A stretch of DNA of 60,180 bases from Fastidiosipila sp. (lineage in GTDB: Bacteria; Bacillota; Clostridia; Saccharofermentanales; DTU023). A program made the translations under genes and the position numbers. Location of the stretch: assembly GCA_012511175.1 (NCBI GenBank), contig JAAZGO010000014.1:1-60180 (forward strand). Direction: 5' to 3'. Under the pieces are notes generated by a model. That model saw only the letters and a program-made list of their open reading frames with translations. It had not been told where the DNA came from and ran no database searches. Below are positions 1 to 7,541 of this stretch, one piece after another. Position 1 is the first letter of the stretch. Every line of letters begins with the position of its first letter.

Positions 1-567
1 ATGGGATTCCGTGTCCGGGCCTGTATCGCAAAACGCCCTCAAACCAAGGGCAAGGTGGAAAGCACCATGAAGATCCTCGATGATATCCAATGCTACCAGG
101 GACAGCTGGACTATGAGGGATTACAAGACCTGGTCAAAAAGCTGAACCATGAAACCAATATGAATATCCACCAGGGAACCGGGCAAGTTCCCCTAGCTTT
201 ATTCCAAAAAGAAAAAGAGTCACTCCTCGCGCTGCCCAGCGACCGAATCATGACTCTTTACAAGATCACCCAGGACCACGTCAAGGTGAGCAAGGATGGT
301 TTTGTAAGCTACAAGGGTTCAAAGTATTCCGTCCCCTCCGCCTACATTGGCCAAACACTCTTTTATGAGGTGATCGGGCAGCATCTGTATCTTTATGATA
401 GCACGCATGAGGTCGCCTGCCATCCGATCAGTCTCAAAAAACTCAATTACCTCCCGGAGCACTACCGCGAACATCTGGGGCGCACACAACCCTACATTGA
501 TGATATTGCCGTGCGTTCGGCGGAGAATCTGAAAAAGTTAGGAGACCTCTACCATGCAGCCATCTGA
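1..567 (+). CDS. istA: IS21-family transposase IstA, C-terminal fragment (cut by window edge)
   Basis: This is the C-terminal 188 residues of the IS21 transposase, the DDE recombinase that cuts and joins the element ends. The fragment opens near the last part of the catalytic core; the KGKVES stretch (about residues 16-21) fits the catalytic Glu context of the family. The rest is the C-terminal part that contacts IstB and DNA. The ATG at base 1 is probably an internal Met, since full IstA proteins are about 400-500 residues. The stop overlaps istB by 14 bases, the normal translational coupling in IS21 elements. Confidence 0.88.
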   Translation: MGFRVRACIAKRPQTKGKVESTMKILDDIQCYQGQLDYEGLQDLVKKLNHETNMNIHQGTGQVPLALFQKEKESLLALPSDRIMTLYKITQDHVKVSKDGFVSYKGSKYSVPSAYIGQTLFYEVIGQHLYLYDSTHEVACHPISLKKLNYLPEHYREHLGRTQPYIDDIAVRSAENLKKLGDLYHAAI

Positions 568-1330
568 CAGTACCAGTTACCAATCGCTGATTGAGAATTT
601 GCGCTACTTGAAACTTCCGAAATTTGAGGAGAAACTTTCCGAAACGCTGGATCGCGTGCAAAAGCGTGATCTGTCCGTGCTTGAAGCCCTGCATCTTTTG
701 AGTAATGCCGAAGTTGACAACAAAAAACAGCTGTCGATGCTGCGATCCATCCGGATGGCCGGTTTCCCGCACCATAAAGGCCTTAAGGATTTTGATTTTG
801 ATTTCCAGCCCACCGTCAATCGCGGGCAGCTATATGATCTGGCAACGCTCGGCTTCATCGAGAACAAGGAGAACATTGTGTTTTTGGGTTCCCCGGGAGT
901 CGGTAAAACGCACCTGGCAACCGCCTTGGGGATTGAGGCTGCCAGGCATCGGATCTCTTGCTATTTCATTAAGGCTAATATCCTGCTTGCCAGACTCCGC
1001 AAGGCGAAAGAAGAGAATCGTCTGGAGGCAAGCTTGCGTTACTACGTGCGCCACCGCTTGTTGATTATTGATGAGCTGGGCTTTCTGCCTATCCAAAAAG
1101 GCGATGAAAAACTTCTGTTTCAGGTGATTGACCAGCGCTATGAGAAAAAAAGCACGATCGTCACGACTAACGTTCAATTCTCGGATTGGGGAGATTTATT
1201 TGAGGACCCGACCATCGCGCATGCGATTCTCGACAGGCTTCTGCATCACTCACATGTCTTGGCCATTGTCGGCGACTCTTACCGGACAAAAGATCTTGTG
1301 GGGATGCGAGCCCAAACAAGGGAAGAATAA
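554..1330 (+). CDS. istB: IS21-family helper ATPase IstB
   Basis: IstB is the AAA+ ATPase (DnaA/DnaC-like) that assembles on target DNA and stimulates IstA. At 258 residues it is full length. A Walker A motif, GSPGVGKTHLA, lies near residue 113. A Walker B motif, LLIIDELGFLP, lies near residue 171, followed by the sensor region TTNVQFSDWGDLF. The N-terminal 70 residues match the usual IstB helical domain. The reading frame is intact, so with an intact istA upstream the element could still be active. Start ATG 554 lies inside the istA end. Confidence 0.95.
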   Translation: MQPSDSTSYQSLIENLRYLKLPKFEEKLSETLDRVQKRDLSVLEALHLLSNAEVDNKKQLSMLRSIRMAGFPHHKGLKDFDFDFQPTVNRGQLYDLATLGFIENKENIVFLGSPGVGKTHLATALGIEAARHRISCYFIKANILLARLRKAKEENRLEASLRYYVRHRLLIIDELGFLPIQKGDEKLLFQVIDQRYEKKSTIVTTNVQFSDWGDLFEDPTIAHAILDRLLHHSHVLAIVGDSYRTKDLVGMRAQTREE

Positions 1331-1332
1331 CC

Positions 1333-1430
1333 GTGAAAAATTTTCACCCCCTAGGGGGTGAACTCTCTCTCCTCCAAAACTGTACATTCTTATTTCGTCA
1401 ATTCTGGACATTCTTAACTTGACATTCACA
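1333..1430 (+). repeat. IS21 right-end region with repeated ACATTCTTA motifs and a palindrome
   Basis: Three related blocks occur: TGTACATTCTTA at 1381-1392, TGGACATTCTTA at 1405-1416 and TTGACATTCACA at 1419-1430. Multiple subterminal repeats that bind the transposase are typical of IS21 ends. Just after istB are an odd palindrome at 1333-1347 (GTGAAAA/TTTTCAC) and a perfect 16-base palindrome at 1345-1360 (CACCCCCT/AGGGGGTG). They could end istAB transcription, but no clear T run follows. Confidence 0.65.
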
Positions 1431-2112
1431 TGCTCGCAATCCCTCACAGGCTCCGATCACCTCCCGCTCACCCTCCTCGCTCACCGCCATGGCAATCAGG
1501 AGGGCCACATTCTCGAATTTCCCGGAAAGTCACTCTTGAGCCAGACGCCGTCAAGCAGACGTAAGAGTGGCTCATCTCGAGGGGGTGCTTTCGCCATTCA
1601 TCGATTTGATCATCGATCTTCAGATTCAGACAACTAACCATTCCTGCGCTGACTTTTGTGCCCCACAGGGCCTCTGTGACGTCTTCTGCGCGGCGCGCGG
1701 ATACAACCAGCCAGGTGCATTTCTGCCAAGGCTTCTCTTACGCAAATTTTTCGCTTCTGTCAGCGCTGGATAATGGCCGTTTCAAATAGTAAGGTCCGAG
1801 ACTTAGGCATTTTGAGATCTGCCTCACCTGCCCGGAGCAATCGTTTATTTACGCAATGACTGGCCCATATGCTCTTTCGCAGAGCGATTCTCACCTAGTG
1901 TTTGGCATTGGTTAGCCGGCCGGTTTCTTCTTCCGGCATCGCGTTCAAAGTATCTTCCACACTTTGACGCACCCTCTAGCCCAAATCTTCTTAGATGATT
2001 TCTTCGCTCAGTTGAAAAATTTTTTGGATATGGTTCTTCATTCCCCCAGTTCTCTTTTCCAAAATCAACTTTCCTGGTGAGGCGAAGTTCCATGTCCTCT
2101 TTTTTCAATTGC
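1431..2112 (-). pseudogene. IS256-family (mutator-type) transposase remnant, frameshifted and truncated
   Basis: Read on the minus strand through several frames, this segment gives recognisable IS256 transposase text in order. RQSVEDTLNAMPEEETGRL and TNAKH fall around 1900-1975, then LKMPKSRTLLFETAIIQR, then VTEALWGTKV and LKIDDQIDEWRKHPLE around 1590-1690, then LDGVWLKSDFPGNSR and ALLIAMAVSEEGEREVIG. The first catalytic Asp context (LDGVWLK) is present. At least three frameshifts and several stop codons break it. The 3' part is missing and the IS21 end begins exactly there, so IS21 insertion is the likely cause of truncation. The start is uncertain. Bases 2113-2323 hold nothing I recognise. 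Confidence 0.8.
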
Positions 2113-2274
2113 ACGAAGTTTGGCACATCTCATCTAAGTACAGTTATACCTCGAATTCGCATCGAAAAACAGTAGGTGCCCATCTGCGATCACCTGTTCA
2201 GGCTGAGAGGAATCCAAGTAAATTTTTTCATTTAAGTGAAGATGGGATGGTTAAACTCTGGGGAGTCACTCTAT

Positions 2275-2287
2275 GCCAGGCACCAAA
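2275..2287. repeat. short REP-like motif CCAGGCACCAAA
   Basis: The 12-mer CCAGGCACCAAA occurs here (2276-2287) and again at 6173-6184, with a weaker relative CCAGGCGCCCAA near 4570. GGTGCC/GGCACC palindromic cores of this kind are often scattered as small dispersed repeats in bacterial genomes. All copies lie inside the accessory zone. Function is unknown. Confidence 0.4.
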
Positions 2288-2323
2288 CATATTTAGTTTC
2301 AGACGCAACCGAATAAGAATTTT

Positions 2324-2638
2324 TTAAGGGCGGACGTAACAGTATCCTTCTTCTTGTTTATGTACGATTTCTACGACACCTGATGGAACAACCCGTACAT
2401 GTGCGGGCAGCCGTTCAGTCTCTATTTGCAAGGCCCTCAGAGCGTTGTTGCAGGCTACGAAGTCGACTCTACCAAGCAGATCCTCCGGCAGATCCCTGTC
2501 CCCGACATAGTAGCTGACGGCCTCGGCGTAGGCGACCACTTCAACCGTCGCATCCTTTTCCACCGCCAATAAGTTCTTGACGTTTGTCAAGGCCAGGGGC
2601 CATTTGTTCAGCTCATCAATATGAAAGACAACGCGCAT
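2324..2638 (-). CDS. DsrE/DsrF-like small protein
   Basis: A 104-residue protein of the DsrE-like alpha/beta fold, beginning MRVVFHIDELNKWPLAL. Members of this superfamily take part in sulfur relay, or act as small proteins of unknown role. The N-terminal strand, the NVKNLL helix and the hydrophobic strand VEVVAYAEAV fit the fold, as does the VACNNALRAL segment, whose Cys sits where sulfur-carrying members often have one. ATG 2638 is chosen over an upstream ATG nine codons earlier because it is preceded by AAAGGAG at good spacing. A TATACT-like -10 lies upstream near 2693-2698. It stands alone among IS remnants; the job is not clear from context. Confidence 0.72.
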   Translation of the reverse strand: MRVVFHIDELNKWPLALTNVKNLLAVEKDATVEVVAYAEAVSYYVGDRDLPEDLLGRVDFVACNNALRALQIETERLPAHVRVVPSGVVEIVHKQEEGYCYVRP

Positions 2639-2934
2639 GATGTTTTCTCCTTTATGGGTGCCCATTCAGTCAGGCTGCCAGCTTCTTGTTTGAGTATACA
2701 CGCTGCCAAGAGTGGAAGTCATGAAGCAAATCAAGAATCCACACCGTCTGATGCGGATCTCGCTTTGGCTTCCTGGGCTGAGATGAATGCAATCCTCAAA
2801 AAATGTATTGGGGTGCAAAGGTACCCTCTTTTTTTTCATCCAGTTTTGCTTATGTCTCTTCACACGCAGCCTGAATTAAAGCAACTTCGGTGCCAACTAC
2901 CCAACATATTATGGTTCGATCATGAAGGTCACAA

Positions 2935-3253
2935 AGGGTCCACACCACAGGCTATCGTGATCGTGGCGGCTACGATCGTTGGCTGGGATGGCTGGACATT
3001 TTGCATGAATACTGGCCCATACGTTCCATGTCCGCCAAGGGTTGCCCGCCCGATCATGCCGCATGTGAAGATTTCTTCGGGTGAATTTGGAATGAATTCT
3101 TTCACAGACGGGATTGGAAGGGTGTGTCGCAAGATGAGTTCATGCAACAGCTTGACCACCATTCGCGCTGACATAATCAGGAACAAATCAAGGAATCGCC
3201 CGGTTGGATGAGCCCTGTCCAATACCTTGAGAGCTGGGGCTTAGTTGCGTGAA
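2935..3253 (+). pseudogene. IS3-family (IS150-like) orfB transposase C-terminal remnant
   Basis: One forward frame reads YRDRGGYDRW, then WLDILHEYWPIRSMSAKG, DHAACEDFF, NEFFHRRDWKGVSQDEF and MQQLDHH, and ends WMSPVQYLESWGLVA before a stop near 3253. This is the familiar end of IS3/IS150 OrfB, including the last catalytic Glu region (ACEDFFG) and the final SPVQYR-like motif. Two in-frame stops interrupt it. No orfA or upstream half was found. The preceding 2639-2934 holds the probable dsrE-like promoter and otherwise nothing I can identify. Confidence 0.8.
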
Positions 3254-3617
3254 TCCTGACCAGGGTTTTGTCTGCACCTCTCAAACAGTAACCATTTTCA
3301 AAACAATCCTCTTTTTGAAAGGATTTTGCTTTTGATTTGAAGAGTGGCGGCAAATTTTAGTAAATAAAAGGCTTGACACGTCAATCGCCATAAGGGCTTG
3401 ATCTCTTTTTCCGAAGACCGAACCGTTGACAGTTGCTCCATGCGGCCCACCTCTTGCACCTTTCCATTTGAGCCCATATATTGAACAGGTAGATTTTTAT
3501 GTTTTAGGGGAGATGAGTGAGCGACCTGTTTCCATCTCTACCCTTAACCAGAAAATCATCTTATTAGGCAAGGCGGGCCTAGGAATCTCGGCTTATGCAC
3601 GTTAAGGCAATTGAAAT
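3254..3617. other. non-coding stretch between the IS3 remnant and the SGNH lipoprotein gene
   Basis: AT-rich, no convincing reading frame. A TTGACA hexamer at 3373-3378 could be a -35 element, but no good -10 follows at normal spacing. The ribosome site before 3618 is weak (AAGG ten bases upstream). No terminator or inverted repeat stands out. Confidence 0.4.
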
Positions 3618-4556
3618 ATGAAATGTAAAAAAGTAAGGTCTCCCTTAATGAGTTTGATCGTGCTGATAACCTTGTGCAGCATTTTGTTGTCTGTGGCCTG
3701 TTCTCCAACTTCAATTGAAGAAATGGCCGGGAAAACAAGTACCAGTGATCCCGACGGTGATGAAGCGCTCCCACCCCCCACCATGACGGCGATGGCTTCA
3801 ACGACTCCATCAACATCTGTTGCCACGACGACAACGACGACCACAGCACCTCCTCCCCAGGCCGATCGTTCGGCAGCCTACATTTATGAGTTAAATCCCA
3901 AACTGACTCCGGTCAATTATGATTCGCCGGCCCTGCTTCCCCCCAGTGAGGATATGGGCATGGAATACATTGACAGGATTACTTTTATCTGCGATTCACC
4001 CACTTATTGGATGTGGCCGCTTGGTCTTTTTAGTGATGGAAAAGATTCCAAGCAAATCTGGACCGGACCTGAAGGCACCATGACTTTGGCCTACCAGAGC
4101 ACCTATCATATTCTTGATCCTTACGATAAGAAGCAGCGTCCCATTCGCGATATGGTTTCCTTGCATCCTCCGGATATTCTGATCATTGCTTTGGGTATCA
4201 ATGGCATCTCTTTTATGGACGAGGCGTATTTTACCAAGGAATACAAGGATTTGGTGACGGATATCCAGGAAATCAGCCCGGATACCATCATCATCCTCCA
4301 ATCCATCTACCCCATTACCCGTAGGTATAAACATTACGGCAGCATTACCAATGCCAAGATTACAAAAGGCAATAGCTGGATTCTGGCCATGGCGGAAGAA
4401 CTCGGTTGCTCCTATCTGGATACCTTTTCCGTTCTATTGAACGATGAGGGCATGGCTAAGGATGAGCTGATGTTAAAGGACGGCCTCCATCCCAATCGTG
4501 AAGGATTGACCCTCATTTTGGATTACATCCGAACCCACGCCTATGTGGAGCGTTAA
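3618..4556 (+). CDS. lipoprotein with SGNH/GDSL-type hydrolase domain
   Basis: A 312-residue secreted lipoprotein. A lysine-rich N terminus and hydrophobic stretch lead to a lipobox LLSVAC (about residues 23-28), so it should be lipidated at Cys28 and face outward. Residues 30-85 form a Thr/Pro-rich tether including a run of seven Thr. From about residue 115 the fold looks like SGNH esterase: block I ITFICDSPTYW, block III ALGINGI and block V LKDGLHPN, with the catalytic Asp/His pair. In block I the usual Gly of GDS is replaced by Cys (CDS). Such enzymes deacylate sugars or polysaccharides; the substrate cannot be told. It is a lone gene among mobile debris, possibly acquired. Confidence 0.8.
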   Translation: MKCKKVRSPLMSLIVLITLCSILLSVACSPTSIEEMAGKTSTSDPDGDEALPPPTMTAMASTTPSTSVATTTTTTTAPPPQADRSAAYIYELNPKLTPVNYDSPALLPPSEDMGMEYIDRITFICDSPTYWMWPLGLFSDGKDSKQIWTGPEGTMTLAYQSTYHILDPYDKKQRPIRDMVSLHPPDILIIALGINGISFMDEAYFTKEYKDLVTDIQEISPDTIIILQSIYPITRRYKHYGSITNAKITKGNSWILAMAEELGCSYLDTFSVLLNDEGMAKDELMLKDGLHPNREGLTLILDYIRTHAYVER

Positions 4557-4620
4557 AGCTGATTGGATGCCAGGCGCCCAATCAATTAAGTTTCCGACCA
4601 AAGGATTTGAAAATGATACG

Positions 4621-4638
4621 CCCCATCCGGAGCGGACC
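4621..4638. repeat. 18-base dispersed repeat, copy 1
   Basis: CCCCATCCGGAGCGGACC occurs here, 64 bases past the lipoprotein gene, and identically at 7366-7383, 81 bases past the amidohydrolase gene. It contains a small inverted core TCCG/CGGA. Both copies lie just downstream of plus-strand accessory genes, so it may be a recombination scar or a mobile-element end. No other copies were noticed. Confidence 0.55.
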
Positions 4639-4759
4639 TTCAATTTTGGCTTCCTGCGCCAAAACGAATACAATCCTCACGAAAAGTTCAGAAGAAATAA
4701 AAGGTGCATCGGAGTTTTTGCACTTGTTTTGTGATGAAACATTGCCAGCTTGTGAAAAA

Positions 4760-6043
4760 TCACATTTTCAAGCAACCAACCGGTATCACCAATACATCGT
4801 CTTTTCTGCGGTAGCCGTACTCAGTACCCGTCAAAACAATCTTCAGGTCCGGGGTCTTCATGTGTATTCGTTCGTCTTTTCTGTTAAAAATATGAATTAA
4901 TTCTTCCACTTGGTTAAGATGTTTTGCTGCACTTTCAATCTCATTGGATCCCAATTTTATTTCGATCAAGGCATACCTTCCATCGTCGAGATGGAGAACA
5001 GCGTCTGCCTCTAGACCATACCGATCGTGATAATAGGATACCCGGCCACCCTGTAACGAAGAATATATCTTCAGATCCCGGATACAGAGAGATTCAAAAA
5101 GGAAACCCAGTGTCTTAAAATCCTCATTAAAGTAATCTGGGCTCAAACCAAGCGCTGCCACAGCGATCGACGGATCAATGAAATTTCTTTTTTTTGAAGA
5201 ACGAATGGCTGTCTTTGATCGAATGGCCGGGCTCCAAGCATCAATATCTTCAATGATGAACAAATGCTCCAGAACTGCGACGTAGTCGTGGAAACTGGCC
5301 TGGCTCATGGAAGTACTGGCAGTTATATCCTTGTATATCGTGTTTTTGCCTGCCAATGTCGCAATATTTCTTGCATAAGATCGGAGGATCAGTTCTGCCC
5401 AAACTGGATTACGAACTACGTCGTCGATACTCGAGATATCACGCCGGCTGACTTGCTGAGCCAGGTCTTTTGCCACCTCCAGTTTTGAGCGGTCAGTTAT
5501 ATTATTAATCGCTCTGGGCCAGCCTCCCTGACAAAGCAAGAAGATCAAGTGATCCATCGTCAGCTCTGATTGGCAGCCATCAAAAGATTGAGGATCATCA
5601 AAAAGCCTGCCGAGAGAGACACTTCCATTGGAATCGCCGCTCTCATAGAGACTCATCGGATACATTTTGAGAGTTGATATACGCTGCGTTCCCGTGTGAG
5701 GTGTTTTAACCGTTTGTGCCGTTGAGCCTGTTAAAATATAGCTCCCGTTGACTTGTTCATCATCAACTGCTTTCCGGATGGCACCCCAGATTTTCGGTGC
5801 ATCTTGCCACTCATCAAAGAGCCTTGGCTTTTCGCCCATCAGCAGTCTTGAAGGTTGAGTATTTGCCACAGCAAGATATTCATCCCGGCGGTCCTCATCT
5901 TGAAACTCAATTACACTTTTGGCTTTCTGTTTTGCCGTTGTCGTTTTCCCACAACCTTTGGGTCCTACAATCAGCGTCGCCCCAAAACTCTCAAGCTTTA
6001 GTTCCAAGATTGCATCTGCTACACGCTCTTTATACTTAAACAT
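4760..6043 (-). CDS. AAA-family ATPase with DUF4143 domain
   Basis: A 427-residue protein of the AAA_14/DUF4143 type. Walker A is VGPKGCGKTTTAK near residue 27 and Walker B is RLFDEWQDAP near residue 74, followed by an ILTGSTAQT sensor-like segment. The C-terminal half (about residues 205-400) is DUF4143, with LFESLCIRDL and the nuclease-like fold segment ADAVLHLDDGRYALIEIKLG. These proteins are widespread in Clostridia and often repeated per genome; their function is not established. ATG 6043 fits GAGGTGG five bases upstream better than the GTG three codons earlier. It is a single gene with no partner. Confidence 0.85.
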   Translation of the reverse strand: MFKYKERVADAILELKLESFGATLIVGPKGCGKTTTAKQKAKSVIEFQDEDRRDEYLAVANTQPSRLLMGEKPRLFDEWQDAPKIWGAIRKAVDDEQVNGSYILTGSTAQTVKTPHTGTQRISTLKMYPMSLYESGDSNGSVSLGRLFDDPQSFDGCQSELTMDHLIFLLCQGGWPRAINNITDRSKLEVAKDLAQQVSRRDISSIDDVVRNPVWAELILRSYARNIATLAGKNTIYKDITASTSMSQASFHDYVAVLEHLFIIEDIDAWSPAIRSKTAIRSSKKRNFIDPSIAVAALGLSPDYFNEDFKTLGFLFESLCIRDLKIYSSLQGGRVSYYHDRYGLEADAVLHLDDGRYALIEIKLGSNEIESAAKHLNQVEELIHIFNRKDERIHMKTPDLKIVLTGTEYGYRRKDDVLVIPVGCLKM

Positions 6044-6456
6044 AGCAACCACCTCGCTACAATCATACCATTACTGGAGTGATTTGTGGCTTTCCATTGG
6101 AGTATTTTGTGGCGTTTCACTGGAGAGATTTGAGCTCCTCCATAGGCTGTCTTTGTTAATATAACTTCGGTACCAGGCACCAAACCAATGATGGCACCTC
6201 GTCCGGCTTGCTCTGAGACCCTCCCAAAGCAATGCTTTCTCTTCATTGTTTTAAGAATCAATTTTTTTGGAGTATTGCGCATGGTTAACGAACATCGTTT
6301 AATCAATGATGATCTGGACGAAGTTAAATCATCAATAAAGTGTTATGTGTATGGCCAGAAGATAAGTTGCCTAAAGCAATCGTCTGACTCAGAAAACTTG
6401 GTGGATCAGGGCAGAACCGGCGCCTTGATAATGCAGATAGGATTGGAAGATTATAA
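6044..6456. other. intergenic stretch with tandem repeats and a REP-like motif
   Basis: Between the divergent ATPase and amidohydrolase genes. It contains the three 23-base repeats at 6073-6141, the CCAGGCACCAAA motif at 6173-6184, and a plus-strand frame running into the amidohydrolase start that resembles nothing known. GGAAG seven bases before 6457 is the amidohydrolase ribosome site. The promoter is not evident. Confidence 0.45.
6073..6141. repeat. three imperfect 23-base tandem repeats
   Basis: Three head-to-tail copies begin ACTGGAGTGATTTGTGGC, ATTGGAGTATTTTGTGGC and ACTGGAGAGATTTGAGCT, each followed by five more bases. Spaced subterminal repeats of this size are typical of IS21-family ends, so this may be the scar of a second, lost element. 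It could also be an operator for the ATPase gene that begins about 30 bases away on the minus strand. Confidence 0.55.
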
Positions 6457-7284
6457 ATGGATTGGAAAACAATACCTAAAATAGATTCGCACGTGCATGT
6501 CTTACCTGAAGAAAGCCGGCAGGGTTTCATAAAAAATCTAGGGGCTGACTGTATATGGGCTAAATCAGAATTAAGCTCCTACCTGCAGGAAATGGAAAGA
6601 AATAACATCAGGAGGGCAATATTACAGCCAACCAATGACCCCTACATGTATTTCCCTGCAAGAAAGACCAATGAATATTTGGCGAAAATCTTAGAGGAAT
6701 ATCCAGACAGGTTTTTGGCTTTTGCCGATATCAATTTGGATGGATCCTACATCCTGGACAAAACACCGGCTGAACTTGAATATGCAATCAGGGAATTAGG
6801 CTTGCATGGATTGAAAATCCATCCCAGCAACCTGAATATGGATGCTGATGACCTTAGACTCGTTCCTTTGTTGAGAAAGGCAGCTGAATTGAAGATTCCA
6901 GTTATCTACCACGGAAACCCTTGTATGACAGGTTTTCATGATAATTGCGCGCCAGATAAAATCAATAAGATGATAAAAGTATTTCCCGATATTCAGTTTA
7001 TTACTGCGCACATGGGTGGGGTCAAATACCTTGATGCATGGTCAGGATGCACCTGGGTAGACATTTCATTCGTTCTCCCGGAATTTTTGAAACTCTACGG
7101 TCTCGAGCAGACGAGGAGAATTCTTCACATGTTTGGGGCTGACCGGCTGATATTTGGAACAGATTATCCTGAAGGTAATTATGAGGAATACTTTACCCTA
7201 TTGGATCAAATGGATTTTACAAACGAAGAGATGAAAAAGATCGCCTATAAGAATATTGAATCAATTTTGAAAATAAGCCAATGA
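6457..7284 (+). CDS. amidohydrolase-family metal-dependent hydrolase
   Basis: A 275-residue TIM-barrel hydrolase of the amidohydrolase-2 group (the ACMSD-like side of the superfamily). Metal-site motifs are visible: KIDSHVHVLP at residue 8 with the HxH pair, GLKIHPSN near 125, IPVIYHGNP near 148, FITAHMGG near 182 and FGTDYPEG near 229 with the conserved Asp. Family members decarboxylate or hydrolyse small aromatic or cyclic acids; the substrate here is unknown. The start is set by GGAAG seven bases upstream. It stands as a single gene next to tRNA-Leu and may be cargo of the accessory zone. Confidence 0.85.
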   Translation: MDWKTIPKIDSHVHVLPEESRQGFIKNLGADCIWAKSELSSYLQEMERNNIRRAILQPTNDPYMYFPARKTNEYLAKILEEYPDRFLAFADINLDGSYILDKTPAELEYAIRELGLHGLKIHPSNLNMDADDLRLVPLLRKAAELKIPVIYHGNPCMTGFHDNCAPDKINKMIKVFPDIQFITAHMGGVKYLDAWSGCTWVDISFVLPEFLKLYGLEQTRRILHMFGADRLIFGTDYPEGNYEEYFTLLDQMDFTNEEMKKIAYKNIESILKISQ

Positions 7285-7365
7285 CCCAACAGAGGCACCT
7301 ACAAACTCCTGACTCGACTGAAACGACAATCATAGAGGCCATGAAACCATCATAATGAAGGTCCA

Positions 7366-7383
7366 CCCCATCCGGAGCGGACC
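7366..7383. repeat. 18-base dispersed repeat, copy 2
   Basis: Identical to 4621-4638. Here it is extended by GGTCC at 7360-7364, which can pair with the final GGACC (7379-7383). It lies ten bases before the 3' end of the tRNA-Leu gene, at the edge of the accessory zone, where an integration junction might be expected. Confidence 0.55.
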
Positions 7384-7393
7384 CTAGCCGGTT

Positions 7394-7476
7394 TGGTGCG
7401 GACAACAGGATTCGAACCTGCACGGTTTCCCATTGGAACCTAAATCCAACGTGTCTGCCAATTCCACCATGTCCGC
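7394..7476 (-). tRNA. tRNA-Leu (anticodon TAG), CCA encoded
   Basis: Read on the minus strand it begins GCGGACATGGTGGAATTGGC and ends in an encoded CCA at 7394-7396. The acceptor stem GCGGACA/TGTCCGC, the anticodon loop TTTAGGT closed by TTGGA/TCCAA, and the T-arm GGTTCGAATCC are all clear. The anticodon TAG reads CUA. A shortened variable arm (AATGGGAAACCGT) is present as in class II tRNAs. It sits downstream of lepA and forms the border of the IS-rich zone. Confidence 0.93.
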
Positions 7477-7541
7477 ATTTTCCCGGCTCTTGATGTTAAA
7501 TTCACCTTGTTGTTATAACACATGATATTGTATTGCATTTA

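Larger units (their letters stand above)
1..1430 (+). mobile_element. IS21-family insertion sequence, right part (left end outside window)
   Basis: The element holds the end of istA and a complete istB in the usual overlapping order. After istB comes a 100-base tail with repeated terminal-type motifs ending in ACA at about 1430, and IS21 elements classically begin TGT and end ACA. Directly beyond 1430 the minus strand reads as the middle of an IS256-family transposase, so the IS21 copy appears to have inserted into that gene. The exact end and any target duplication cannot be set because the left end is not in the window. Confidence 0.85.

Noticed and set aside
2109-2327. 72-codon plus-strand open frame beside the IS256 remnant
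   Set aside because: No ribosome site and no resemblance; mostly AT-rich filler.
2621-3211. 196-codon plus-strand open frame
   Set aside because: Starts inside the DsrE-like gene and crosses the IS3 remnant in the wrong frame; the transposase text lies in another frame.
6188-6484. 98-codon plus-strand open frame ending in the amidohydrolase start
   Set aside because: Overlaps repeats and the amidohydrolase start; no ribosome site or family.
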